Made by a program: the position numbers and the translations under genes | Source: Streptomyces sp. NBC_01116 | Lineage (GTDB): Bacteria; Actinomycetota; Actinomycetes; Streptomycetales; Streptomycetaceae | Reading direction: 5' to 3' | NCBI RefSeq assembly: GCF_041435495.1 | Contig: NZ_CP108644.1 | Location: 2,976,001 to 3,040,000 of the forward strand | DNA: 64,000 nucleotides | Notes under the pieces: model-generated | Databases searched by the model: none | Told to the model about the DNA's origin: nothing | The model's input: only the letters and a program-made list of their open reading frames with translations | Shown here: positions 53,740-62,236 of the stretch, piece by piece | Layout of the letters: every line of letters begins with the position of its first letter | How positions within the stretch are numbered: position 1 is the stretch's first letter

Positions 53740-55077
53740 ATGGGGAACCGCACCCCGCTCGCCGCCACGCTCGCGGCGAACTCCGTATCCACAGCGGGCA
53801 CTTCACTGACCCTGATCGGCGTCCCCTGGTTCGTCCTGGAGACCACCGGCAGCGCGGGCCGGGCCGGGTTCGTCGCCTTCTGCGCCACCCTGCCGATCGT
53901 CGTCGCCGCCCTGATCGGCGGACCGGTCATCGACCGGATCGGCCGCCGCCGGGTCGCCATCGCCTCCGACGCCGTGTGCGCGTCGGCCATCGCCGCGATC
54001 CCGCTGCTGCACTTCGCCGGTGTCCTCGACTTCTGGATGCTGTGCGTGCTGATGGCGGTCAACGGGTTCGCCCACACCCCGGGCAACACCGCGCGCTACG
54101 TCCTGATCCCGGATCTGGCCGAACACGCCGGCACCACGCTCCCCCGGGCCGCCAGCCTCTTCGACGCGGTCTCGCGCGGGGCCCGGATGGTGGGCGCGGC
54201 GCTGGCCGGCGTCCTCATCGCCTTCGCCGGCGCGGAGACGGCCCTGCTGCTGGACGCGGCGACCTTCGCCCTGTCGGCGCTGCTGATCGCCGCAGGAGTG
54301 CGGGGCATCCGCGCGGCCGAGCCGCGGAAGGCCGAGGCCCCGGTCTCGCTGCGCGTCTACGGCTCCGAACTCCGCGAGGGATACACCCACTTGCTGGGCA
54401 ACCGGCTGCTGCTGGCCATCGTGGTCATGGTGATGTTCATGAACGGCACCGACCAGGGCTGGTACGCCGTCCTGCTCCCCGTGCACGCCGAGGCCGAGCT
54501 GGGCGGCGCGACCGCCATCGGACTGCTCACCGCGATGTTCGGGGCGGGCGGGCTGGTGGGGGCCCTGCTGTACGGGGCGGTGGGGCACCGGTTCTCGCGG
54601 CGGACGGTGTTCACGGTGTGCGTGATCCTGTGCGGTGCGCCGAGGTTCCTGGTCGCCGCGGTGACCGGGACGACGCTGCCGCTCGCGGTCACCATGCTGC
54701 TGGGCGGGATCGCGGGCGGCGTGCTGAACCCGATCCTGACGACGGTCGTCTACGAGCAGGTGCCGGACCGGCTGCGCAGCCGGGTGTCGGGGGCGCTGAC
54801 GGCGGGCTGCGAGTTCGCCATGCCGCTGGGCGGGCTCGCGGCCGGGCTGCTGGTGGAGGGCGTGGGCGCGACGGGGGCGCTGCTGGCGCTGGGCGGGGTC
54901 TACTTCCTGGCCACGCTGAGCCCGCTGGTGTTCCCGTCCTGGCGGACGCTGGACGACGTGCCGGGGGCGGAGCCCGTACGGCCGGCACCACCCGTACAGC
55001 TGTCGCCACCCGTAGAGTCCGTGCCGTCGGCGCAGGTCAGCAGCCCGGCACCTTCCCGCCCGACTCCAGGGCCCTGA
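53740..55077 (+). CDS. MFS transporter (putative drug/metabolite exporter)
   Basis: 445 residues with 12 predicted helices, of the MFS_3/enterobactin-exporter-like type: GPVIDRIGRRRVAIASDAVCA between helices 2 and 3, a second-half LLYGAVGHRFSRRTVF, and a long hydrophilic Pro-rich C-terminus. It probably exports a small molecule, with expression set by the ArsR protein. Its last 41 bases overlap the 3' end of the Lon-like protease gene on the opposite strand. Confidence 0.88.
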   Translation: MGNRTPLAATLAANSVSTAGTSLTLIGVPWFVLETTGSAGRAGFVAFCATLPIVVAALIGGPVIDRIGRRRVAIASDAVCASAIAAIPLLHFAGVLDFWMLCVLMAVNGFAHTPGNTARYVLIPDLAEHAGTTLPRAASLFDAVSRGARMVGAALAGVLIAFAGAETALLLDAATFALSALLIAAGVRGIRAAEPRKAEAPVSLRVYGSELREGYTHLLGNRLLLAIVVMVMFMNGTDQGWYAVLLPVHAEAELGGATAIGLLTAMFGAGGLVGALLYGAVGHRFSRRTVFTVCVILCGAPRFLVAAVTGTTLPLAVTMLLGGIAGGVLNPILTTVVYEQVPDRLRSRVSGALTAGCEFAMPLGGLAAGLLVEGVGATGALLALGGVYFLATLSPLVFPSWRTLDDVPGAEPVRPAPPVQLSPPVESVPSAQVSSPAPSRPTPGP

Positions 55078-55825
55078 GCGAGGCGACCGCGTCCTTCAGC
55101 GTGGAGACGGGCACGATCCGCAGCCCGTCGGGCGCCTCGGCCTCCGCCTGTGCGCACTCGGCCTTCGGCACGAGGAAGACGCTCGCCCCGTCGCGGTGGG
55201 CGCCCTGGGCCTTCATCGACACACCGCCGACCGCGCCGACCTTGCCGGCCGCGTCGATCGTCCCCGTACCGGCGATGGTGCGGCCGCCGGTGAGGTCGCC
55301 GCCGGAGCCGTCGCCGTCGAGCTTGTCGATGATGCCGAGGGAGAGGAAGAGGCCGGCGCTCGGTCCGCCGACGTCGCCGAGGTCCACCTCGACGCGCATC
55401 GAACCGGGCTCGCGGTCCAGGTAGTCGAGGGCCGCGTCGACGGCGACGTTCTGCGACTGCCTCATGTCGTCGAGGTTGTGCTTCTCGATCTCCTTCTCGG
55501 AGCCGCCGGTGGGGTAGACGGAGTCGCGCGGCATGACCGCCCGGTCGGTCCGGAACCAGCCGTCGACCACCTCGCCGATGCGGACGTCCGCCTTCGGCCC
55601 GGTGGCGAGGATCGTCGTCATCCTCAGCTGCCCGTCGGTGGGCCGGGTCTCGGCGCCGGTGATGGTGATCACCGGCCGCCCGTCGTCCTCGCCGAGCACG
55701 TCCGCGGTCAGCCCGGGCCGGGCCAGGGTGAACGGCAGCGGTGCGAAGGCCGCCGTACCGAAGAGGGCGAGGACGGGCAGCGCGCAGAGGGCGAGGACGC
55801 GGGGGCGCGTGAGACGAGTGAGCAC
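55037..55825 (-). CDS. Lon-like serine protease (YlbL/S16 type), membrane-anchored
   Basis: 262 residues from a GTG at 55825. One N-terminal membrane helix (VLALCALPVLALFGTAAF) is followed by about 80 residues without a convincing PDZ domain, then the Lon proteolytic domain with Ser156 in GGPSAGLFLSLGI and Lys205 in GGVSMKAQGA, the Ser-Lys dyad. YlbL-like proteins usually have a PDZ domain between anchor and protease; here that part is short. It probably cleaves proteins on the outer membrane face. Its 3' end overlaps the MFS gene by 41 bases. Confidence 0.85.
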   Translation of the reverse strand: MLTRLTRPRVLALCALPVLALFGTAAFAPLPFTLARPGLTADVLGEDDGRPVITITGAETRPTDGQLRMTTILATGPKADVRIGEVVDGWFRTDRAVMPRDSVYPTGGSEKEIEKHNLDDMRQSQNVAVDAALDYLDREPGSMRVEVDLGDVGGPSAGLFLSLGIIDKLDGDGSGGDLTGGRTIAGTGTIDAAGKVGAVGGVSMKAQGAHRDGASVFLVPKAECAQAEAEAPDGLRIVPVSTLKDAVASLRALESGGKVPGC

Positions 55826-55960
55826 GCACCCAATCTAACCGCCGCCCTGCGCCCGGAACGCTCCAGGCGTACGCCGCCCCCGCAGCCCCAGCCGCCCCGG
55901 CCGCCCCCCGCGTCCCGGCGAGGGGAGGGCGGGCCCGGGTGCTCCCCGGCCGGTACGCGC

Positions 55961-56605
55961 CTACCGCAGCGCGTCGGCCACCTCCCGGGCGGCGTCGAGC
56001 ACGCGGGGCCCGACCCGCTCCGGTACGGCGTCGGCGAGCATGACGACACCGACGCTGCCCTCCACGCCCGAGACCCCGACCAGGGGCGCGGCCGCCCCAC
56101 TGGCCCCGGCTTCGAGTTCGCCGTGGGTGAGGGTGTAACCGGGGTGTCCGGCCTCCGTGGTCTGCCGGGCGGACAGGATGGCCCGGCCCGCCGCGCCCCG
56201 GTCCAGCGGATGCCGGAAGCCGGCCCGGTAGGCCACGTGGTAGTCGGTCCAGGTGGGCTCGACGACGGCGACCGCGAGGGCGTCGCTGCCGTCGACGAGC
56301 GTGAGATGGGCGGTGGCCCCTATGTCCTCGGCCAGGGAACGCAGCGCGGGCAGCGCGGCTTCCCGGACGAGCGGGTGCACCTGTCGGCCGAGCCGCAGCA
56401 CACCGAGGCCGACCCGGGCGCGGCCGCCCAGGTCACGGCGGACCAGGGCGTGCTGCTCCAGGGTGGCGAGCAATCGGTAGACGACGGTCCGGTTGACACC
56501 GAGCTTGTTGGACAACTCCGTGACGGTCAGGCCGTGATCGGTGTCGGCGAGCAGTTTGAGGACGCGCAGTCCTCGGTCGAGCGTCTGGGAGGTCTCCGCT
56601 GTCAC
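55961..56605 (-). CDS. hpdR: IclR-family transcriptional regulator (likely HpdR)
   Basis: 214 residues from a GTG at 56605 with GGAGAGG upstream. The IclR helix-turn-helix (SQTLDRGLRVLKLLADTDHG, then LTVTELSNKLGVNRTVVYRLLATLEQ in pieces) is followed by the IclR ligand domain (TAHLTLVDGSDALAVAVVEP and TLTHGELEAGASGAAAPL). The neighbourhood matches the S. coelicolor regulator HpdR, reported to repress or activate hpd depending on tyrosine. The symbol is inferred from family and position, about 7.6 kb from hpd. Confidence 0.8.
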   Translation of the reverse strand: MTAETSQTLDRGLRVLKLLADTDHGLTVTELSNKLGVNRTVVYRLLATLEQHALVRRDLGGRARVGLGVLRLGRQVHPLVREAALPALRSLAEDIGATAHLTLVDGSDALAVAVVEPTWTDYHVAYRAGFRHPLDRGAAGRAILSARQTTEAGHPGYTLTHGELEAGASGAAAPLVGVSGVEGSVGVVMLADAVPERVGPRVLDAAREVADALR

Positions 56606-57088
56606 GACGCCCTCTCCTCTTCGGGGTGAGCGACGACGGTCCTGCTCCGGCGGGGTTGCGACGCCGGTCCCAGCGGCGACGCACGGAGAGGCCGCCGGCC
56701 TGGCAAGGCACCGGCTGCGCTCCGCGGCGGCGTTGCCACGGGGCGTTCATATGGCGGGGACAGTAGCGATCCAGTCCGCTCAGCGGAAGTCCTCGTCCAG
56801 AATCCGGTCTCCGGACCCGGAGCCCCGGAACGGCCCGCGCATAAGGGCCGGTCAGCGGGACTACGTCCGAAAAGCGAACATCTACGCGCGTTCACGTGTC
56901 ACGACTGGCGCACGACAGGGCGCGGCCGGGGGTGAACCCGCGTTAACAGTGCGTGAAGGATTGGTACACGATTCCCTGCCCTGCTGCCCCGCCCTCCTGC
57001 CCACCCTGCTCCCGGCGAGGACGGGAAGAGGGGAGGGCGGCACGCGTATCCGTATGCGTGCCGCCCTCCCCTTCTCCCGTCCTCCCGA
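56606..57088. other. Intergenic region between the IclR regulator and the helicase gene
   Basis: 483 bases with no supported gene. The right 70 bases are the helicase terminator. The middle (56800-56970) is moderately A/T-rich for this window and probably holds the regulator promoter, but I see no clear -35/-10 pair or strong operator palindrome. Confidence 0.5.
57017..57084 (-). terminator. Very strong terminator hairpin after the helicase gene
   Basis: A 29-bp stem with two mismatches (left arm starting GAGGACGGGAAGAGG, right arm ending CTTCTCCCGTCCTC) around a 10-base loop, ending four bases before the helicase stop codon on the minus strand. Confidence 0.88.
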
Positions 57089-58873
57089 TCACGTCATGCG
57101 CGTCGCCCACTCCTGGACCTTCACGATGCGCGTCTGGATCTGGTGCGCCGTGGCCTCCGCGCTCGGCGGGCCGCCGCAGACCCGGCGCAGTTCGTTGTGG
57201 ATCACGCCGTGCGGCTTGCCGCTCTGGTGGGTGTAGGCGGAGACCATCGTGTTGAGCTGCTTGCGCAGGCTCAGCAGCTGCTTGTGGGTGACCACGGGCC
57301 GGGCGTCGGCGGGCTTCTCCAGGAGGTCGGCGTCCTCGGCCGGCTTCTGGCGGCTGTGCGCGATCTGCCGGCTCTGCCGCTTCTGGAGGAGAAGCTGGAC
57401 CTGGTCCGGTTCGAGGAGCCCGGGGATGCCGAGGTAGTCCTGTTCCTCCTCGGAGCCGGGGTGGGCCTGCATGCCGAACTCGGCGCCGTCGTACAGCACC
57501 CGGTCGAAGACCGCGTCGGACTCCAGCGCCTCGAAGGGCAGTTGCTCCTCGGTCTCCTCGTCCTCCAGCCGCTCCGCGTCGGCGAGGAGCTTGTCCTCCT
57601 CGGAGAACGGGTTCTCCTCGTCGCTGCCCTTCTTCGGCTTGTCGAGCACGTGGTCGCGCTCGACCTCCATCTCGTTGGCGAAGTCGAGGAGCATCGGGAT
57701 CGTCGGCACGAAGACGGACGCGGTCTCGCCGCGCCGGCGGGACCGCACGAAGCGCCCCACCGCCTGGGCGAAGAAGAGCGGCGTGGAGATCGTCGTCGCG
57801 TACACGCCGACCGCGAGGCGTGGCACGTCGACGCCTTCGGACACCATGCGGACCGCGACCATCCAGCGCGACTCGTCCCCGCTGAACTGGTCGATCTTCT
57901 TGGAGGCGGCCTTCTCGTCGGAGAGGACCACGGTCGGCGTCTCGCCGGTGACCTTCTTGAGGATCTTGGCGTACGCGCGCGCCGACTCCTGGTCCGTCGC
58001 GATGACGAGCCCGCCCGCGTCGGGGATGCCCTTGCGGACCTCGGTGAGCCGCTTGTCGGCGGCGGAGAGCACGTTGGGGATCCAGTCGCCCGTGGGGGCC
58101 AGCGCGGTGCGCCAGGCCTGCCCGATGGCGTCCTTGGTCATCGGCTCGCCCAGCCGCGCGGCGATCTCGTCGCCCGCCTTCGTGCGCCAGCGCATGTTGC
58201 CGCTGTAGCTGAGGAAGATGACCGGGCGGACGACGCCGTCGGCGAGCGCGTTGCCGTAGCCGTAGGTGTAGTCGGCGGAGGAGCGGCGGATGCCGTCGTT
58301 GCCCTCCTCGTACGCGACGAACGGGATCGGGTTGGTGTCCGAACGGAACGGCGTGCCGGTCAGCGCGAGCCGTCGGGTCGCCGGGTCGAACGCCTCCTGG
58401 CAGGCCTCGCCCCAGGACTTCGAGTCACCGGCGTGGTGGATCTCGTCGAGGATCACGAGCGTCTTGCGCTGCTCGCAGCGGTTGCGGTGCAGCATCGGGC
58501 GGACGCCGACACCGGCGTACGTCACGGCGACCCCGTGGTACTCCTTGCTCAGCGGGCCCGCGCTGTAGTCGGGGTCGAGCTTGATCCCTATCCGCGCGGC
58601 CGCCTCCGCCCACTGCTTCTTGAGGTGCTCGGTCGGGGCGACGACGGTGATCTGCTGCACGACATGGTGGTGCAGCAGCCACGACGCGAGGGTCAGCGCG
58701 AACGTGGTCTTGCCGGCGCCGGGCGTCGCGACGGCGAGGAAGTCGCGCGGCTGCTCCTGGATGTACCTCTCCATGGCGCCCTGCTGCCAGGCTCGCAGCT
58801 TGCCGGCGGTGCCCCAGGGGGCGCGGCCGGGAAAGGCGGGTGAGAGGTGGTGGGAGGCGGTGGTAGTAGTCAC
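57089..58873 (-). CDS. DEAD/DEAH-box (superfamily 2) helicase
   Basis: 594 residues from the GTG at 58873 (GGAG upstream). Motif I is TPGAGKTT (50-57), motif Ia VVAPTEHLKKQW, motif II DEIH (143-146), motif III TGTPF, and motifs V-VI VSEGVDVPRL and QAVGRFVRSRR. The first domain includes RAWQQGAMERYI at the Q-motif position. The C-terminal 200 residues have an acidic linker and a helical domain conserved in actinobacteria. It resembles UvrB/RAD25/type III-restriction-like ATPases. Substrate and pathway are unknown. It stands alone with a strong terminator. Confidence 0.9.
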   Translation of the reverse strand: MTTTTASHHLSPAFPGRAPWGTAGKLRAWQQGAMERYIQEQPRDFLAVATPGAGKTTFALTLASWLLHHHVVQQITVVAPTEHLKKQWAEAAARIGIKLDPDYSAGPLSKEYHGVAVTYAGVGVRPMLHRNRCEQRKTLVILDEIHHAGDSKSWGEACQEAFDPATRRLALTGTPFRSDTNPIPFVAYEEGNDGIRRSSADYTYGYGNALADGVVRPVIFLSYSGNMRWRTKAGDEIAARLGEPMTKDAIGQAWRTALAPTGDWIPNVLSAADKRLTEVRKGIPDAGGLVIATDQESARAYAKILKKVTGETPTVVLSDEKAASKKIDQFSGDESRWMVAVRMVSEGVDVPRLAVGVYATTISTPLFFAQAVGRFVRSRRRGETASVFVPTIPMLLDFANEMEVERDHVLDKPKKGSDEENPFSEEDKLLADAERLEDEETEEQLPFEALESDAVFDRVLYDGAEFGMQAHPGSEEEQDYLGIPGLLEPDQVQLLLQKRQSRQIAHSRQKPAEDADLLEKPADARPVVTHKQLLSLRKQLNTMVSAYTHQSGKPHGVIHNELRRVCGGPPSAEATAHQIQTRIVKVQEWATRMT

Positions 58874-59065
58874 GGTCTCCGGTTCGGGGCTCTCGGGTAC
58901 GTGGGGCGCTGTCCGCACCGGGCCCGGCCCTGATCGGACCGGCCCGCGATACGACAACCGGGCCACCCTACCGGGGGCCCGGAGAAGATCTCGTACGAAC
59001 GAGCCGTGGTGCGGTTCCGTTGAGACGCTCTTCACAGAGTCGCCAGCGGGGCCGGTACCCGACCC

Positions 59066-59091
59066 GCGGGCGGGCCCCGAAGCCCGCCCGC
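59066..59091 (-). terminator. Terminator after the MFS gene
   Basis: A perfect 10-bp GC stem (GCGGGCGGGC/GCCCGCCCGC) with loop CCCGAA, eight bases past the MFS stop codon on the minus strand. Confidence 0.7.
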
Positions 59092-59098
59092 ACGCCCC

Positions 59099-60613
59099 TC
59101 ACCGGGCGGGCTTCTCCCGCACGACGACCCGGGTCGCCACCCAGGCCCCCACCAGCGCCACCCCCGCCATCGGCAGGAACACGGCGGCGAACGCGCCCGG
59201 GTGCGAGCCGGCGGCTCCGGCCTCCACCGCCCCGTGCCCGGCCGCGCCCACCGCCCCGCCGCCGAGCGCGGCGAAGGCCGCGCCGCCGCCGGCCAGGAGC
59301 AGCACGTTGGAGAGCCCGTCGGAGATCTGGAGGGCGGCGGAGTTGGAGCCCGCCTCCTCCGGGGCCGACAGCTTCAGCAGCAGCACGCTGGTGGAGGCGA
59401 TCACCATGCCCATCCCGAAGCAGCCGAAGGCCCAGGCGACGGCGACGGTCCAGACCGGGACCCCCTCGATCAGCACCGAGGGCGCGACGGCGATCGAGGC
59501 GGCGACCAGCACCATGCCGCTGACCATCAGCCGCTCCCGGTGGGGCTCCATGCGCGGCCGGGACTGGACGAACGAACCGAGCGCCCAGGTCGCCCCGCCC
59601 ACGGCCAGCGAGAGCCCGGCCATCGTCGGGGACAGCCCGCGCTGGGTGACCAGCATCAGCGGTACGAAGGACTCGGCGGCGATGAACGACCCGGCGGCGA
59701 CCCCGCGCAGCAGGACCACCGAGGGCAGCCCGCGCCCCGCCCGTACGGTCCCGGCGGGCAGCAGGCCGCGGACGGCGGGCACCAGCAGGGCGACGCCGAG
59801 GGCGGCCGGCAGGAGGGCGAGCCAGTTCAGCTCCTGCCCCGCGTACTGGAGCAGCCCCGCCCCGGCGGAGATCCCCAGCGCGAGCCGGATGCGGCGGCGG
59901 TCGTACGGCTCGGTGGCGGCGGCCGGGTCGGCGGGCCCGGAGGCCGTCCGCCGGATCGCCGGGAGGGCCAGGACGAGCGGGATCACGATGAGGGCCGGGA
60001 TGCCGACGAAGACCCAGCGCCAGCCGAGGTGCTCGGTCACCGTCCCGGAGGCGAGCGGCCCGACGACGGAGGGGATCACCCAGCTCGCGGCGAAGGCCGC
60101 CAGGATCGCGGGCCGGATGCGCTCGGGGTAGGCCCGCCCGATGACCACGTACAGGGCGACGATGACCAGCCCGCCGCCGAGTCCCTGGACCGCCCGGCCC
60201 GCGATGAAGACCCACATGCTGGTGGCCGCCCCGGAGAGCAGCAGACCGACGCCGAACGCGGTGATCCCGGTGGCGAGCGGCTGGAGCGGCCCGCGCCGGT
60301 CGGCCCACTGCCCGGAGAGGACCATGGCGAACAGGCTGGTGGTGAAGTACGCGGAGAAGGCGAAGGCGTAGAGAGGGATCCCGTTCAGCTCGCGCGCGGC
60401 GACCGGCATGGCCGTGCCGACCGCCGTGGCCTCGAACGCGATGAGGAACACCACGGAGACGATGCCGATGCTGAGCGCCCGGTAGGTGCGCCCGAGGACC
60501 CCTTCGACGGCTGCGAGGGGGATGTCGGACAGCGGGTCCGGGGAGCGGTCGTCGGTCGCGGGCGGCGCGAGGTGTGCGGCATCGGCGCCGTCACGCGGTT
60601 CGAGGGCGGTCAT
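59099..60613 (-). CDS. MFS transporter (DHA2-like, 14-helix type)
   Basis: 504 residues from the ATG at 60613. Hydrophobicity suggests 12-14 helices. AVGTAMPVAARELNG, GQWADRRGPLQPLATG and GRAVQGLGGGLVIVALYVVIGRAYPERIRP (in pieces) are typical of DHA2/EmrB-like exporters. A Asp/Pro-rich N-terminal tail of 40 residues precedes helix 1. It probably exports a toxic or secondary metabolite. It has its own terminator and no adjacent regulator. Confidence 0.88.
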   Translation of the reverse strand: MTALEPRDGADAAHLAPPATDDRSPDPLSDIPLAAVEGVLGRTYRALSIGIVSVVFLIAFEATAVGTAMPVAARELNGIPLYAFAFSAYFTTSLFAMVLSGQWADRRGPLQPLATGITAFGVGLLLSGAATSMWVFIAGRAVQGLGGGLVIVALYVVIGRAYPERIRPAILAAFAASWVIPSVVGPLASGTVTEHLGWRWVFVGIPALIVIPLVLALPAIRRTASGPADPAAATEPYDRRRIRLALGISAGAGLLQYAGQELNWLALLPAALGVALLVPAVRGLLPAGTVRAGRGLPSVVLLRGVAAGSFIAAESFVPLMLVTQRGLSPTMAGLSLAVGGATWALGSFVQSRPRMEPHRERLMVSGMVLVAASIAVAPSVLIEGVPVWTVAVAWAFGCFGMGMVIASTSVLLLKLSAPEEAGSNSAALQISDGLSNVLLLAGGGAAFAALGGGAVGAAGHGAVEAGAAGSHPGAFAAVFLPMAGVALVGAWVATRVVVREKPAR

Positions 60614-60857
60614 GGGCCCAGCGTAAGGGGCATGGGGCGGTTTGAACCCTGTCGATGTGCGGCACCGCACTCGGCCCTTGGTCGTAGGTCCCGGGCCCCG
60701 GCACCGGCCCGGGTGTGAACGGCGTATGGCAGTCGCGTTGCGGGCCTGCCGGATTCCTTGAGGCTACGGGCGACTGCCCGTAGCGTCGTGGACAGCAAGG
60801 AAGCACCGCAGGAGAAACACCGCAGGAGAACGAGAACAGCGCCACCGCACCACGCTC

Positions 60858-60932
60858 GACCGTGTGCCCGAGAGGTTCAGGGGCTCGACTGCAACTCGAG
60901 TTACACCGGTTCGAATCCGGTCACGGTCTCCA
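60858..60932 (+). tRNA. tRNA-Cys (anticodon GCA), CCA encoded
   Basis: Acceptor stem GACCGTG/CACGGTC is perfect. The anticodon stem CTCGA/TCGAG closes loop CTGCAAC with anticodon GCA. The T arm ACCGG-TTCGAAT-CCGGT is canonical, and the discriminator base is T (U73), the main identity element for tRNA-Cys. CCA is present in the gene (60930-60932). The mature body is 72 nt plus CCA. It lies upstream of an accessory-looking gene group. Confidence 0.92.
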
Positions 60933-60967
60933 TCGCGAAGCCGCCGTCCCCGCCATCGGGGGCGGCC

Positions 60968-61009
60968 GCTTCCGTTTCCGCACGGGCCGTGGCTTCCGTT
61001 TCCGCACGG
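60968..61009. repeat. Two copies of an 18-bp direct repeat after tRNA-Cys
   Basis: GCTTCCGTTTCCGCACGG lies at 60968-60985 and again at 60992-61009, a 24-base period, between the tRNA-Cys gene and the stop codon of the next leftward gene. Confidence 0.85.
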
Positions 61010-61013
61010 TCTC

Positions 61014-61787
61014 TCACCCGGTCCTCAGGGCCTTCATCACCTCGCGGGTGTCGCTGATCAGATCGCCCTGGTAGGCGAGCATCTCAGGCTGGTCCACCAC
61101 GTCGGGCAGGCCGCCCCTTCCGTCGTCGATGTCCGGAGGAGACATCCAGGAGGACAGGGTGAGCGTCACGACGGCACCGCCGTCCACCACCTGCACGCGC
61201 ATGGACTCGTCCTCCATGATCAGCAGATAGGCCAGGTCGCCGAGGTCCGGTACGCGCTCCACCCGGTCCACGCCCGTGCCGTCGATCTCCGTCAGCGTGC
61301 TGCTCGCCTCGAACTCGGGGCGCGGGTCGGTCTCCTTGTGCAACTCGGCCGTGAGGGAGGCCTGATAGCCGCTGGACCAGCCCGAGGCCTCCTCGCCGTC
61401 GGGCGGCCGCACCACCGCCACCGTGAAGTCGACGGTGCAGCGGATGCGGCGGAGGGCGGGGTGCTCGATGCCGTCCAGTTCGGTCGACGGCTCGGCCGCC
61501 GGCTCCCCCACCGCCTTGCCGAGCGCCTTCAGCTCCACCGCCGCGCAGGTGTCGGACTCCACGCGGTAGCCGCGCGGGTCGGGCTTCCGGTCGCCGCCGA
61601 TCCCGTAGCCGAAGACCGCCGTCGCCCACACGGCCGACGCCGTCAGCGCCCCCGCGGCGGCCCACAGCAGCCCCGGCACCCGGCGTCGGCCGCCGCCCGC
61701 GGGCCCCTGCCCCGGATCGAACCCGCTCACCACGTCCGTGGGCCCGTCCGGCCCGGGTTCGCCCACCAGTTCCGGTTCAGTGATCAC
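61014..61787 (-). CDS. Membrane-anchored hypothetical protein
   Basis: 257 residues. A Pro/Gly-rich cytoplasmic tail and one membrane helix (about 41-63, LLWAAAGALTASAVWATAVFGYG) lead to an extracytoplasmic domain with two cysteines (DTCAAVELKALG and RRIRCTVDFTVAVV) and a repeated beta pattern. Such tail-helix-domain proteins with two Cys are common in Streptomyces and of unknown role. It is probably unrelated in sequence to the lipoproteins downstream, but shares the extracellular setting. No enzymatic motif. Confidence 0.7.
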   Translation of the reverse strand: MITEPELVGEPGPDGPTDVVSGFDPGQGPAGGGRRRVPGLLWAAAGALTASAVWATAVFGYGIGGDRKPDPRGYRVESDTCAAVELKALGKAVGEPAAEPSTELDGIEHPALRRIRCTVDFTVAVVRPPDGEEASGWSSGYQASLTAELHKETDPRPEFEASSTLTEIDGTGVDRVERVPDLGDLAYLLIMEDESMRVQVVDGGAVVTLTLSSWMSPPDIDDGRGGLPDVVDQPEMLAYQGDLISDTREVMKALRTG

Positions 61788-61948
61788 GTACGGGCTCTCC
61801 CCTGGTCGGACAACGGTGCGAACCTTCGGACGGGTTCGGCCCTCCGCCGCATTCTCCAGCTCTCCCGGCCCGCCGGAAAGCCTCGGGGCGTGTTCCTCCC
61901 CCGTCGCTGACCGTTGCCGAGGAGCGAGCAGAGCCGCGCGTCACCGGG

Positions 61949-62185
61949 TCACGCGGGGTCCAGTGACGGCCGGGCCTCCAGCCCTCCGTCGTTCTCGCAG
62001 TCCAGTTCCTTCGCCATGGCCAGCGAGACGGAGTGGGCCACGGTCGCGTAGGCGTCCTTCAACTTCTGCGGGTCGCCCTCGGGTTCCCCGGATGCCCAGC
62101 GCTCCACGCCGACGGAACCGGCGCGACCGCCGGACCGCCCCCTCACGCGGACGGCGGCGCCGGGTACGGGGCGTTTCTCACCCAC
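61949..62185 (-). pseudogene. Truncated paralog of the neighbouring lipoprotein (C-terminal remnant)
   Basis: A 78-codon frame whose last 40 residues (LKDAYATVAHSVSLAMAKEL then DCENDGGLEARPSLDP) match the C-terminal part of the lipoprotein encoded at 62237-62917 (DNLRVVHVASLAVAEKLECE and DNAGLPAELDQD). The preceding GAAVRVRGRSGG region aligns loosely with its FECVSPRLDGSKNR segment. The signal peptide, lipobox and first two-thirds are missing, so this looks like the 3' remnant of a tandem duplicate. It could still be a short product, but the M at 62185 has no clear ribosome-binding site. Confidence 0.65.
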
Positions 62186-62236
62186 CGCACGCAGCCGGGC
62201 CCCGGTCCCGGCTGCGCGTACCCGACCACAGGAGAC

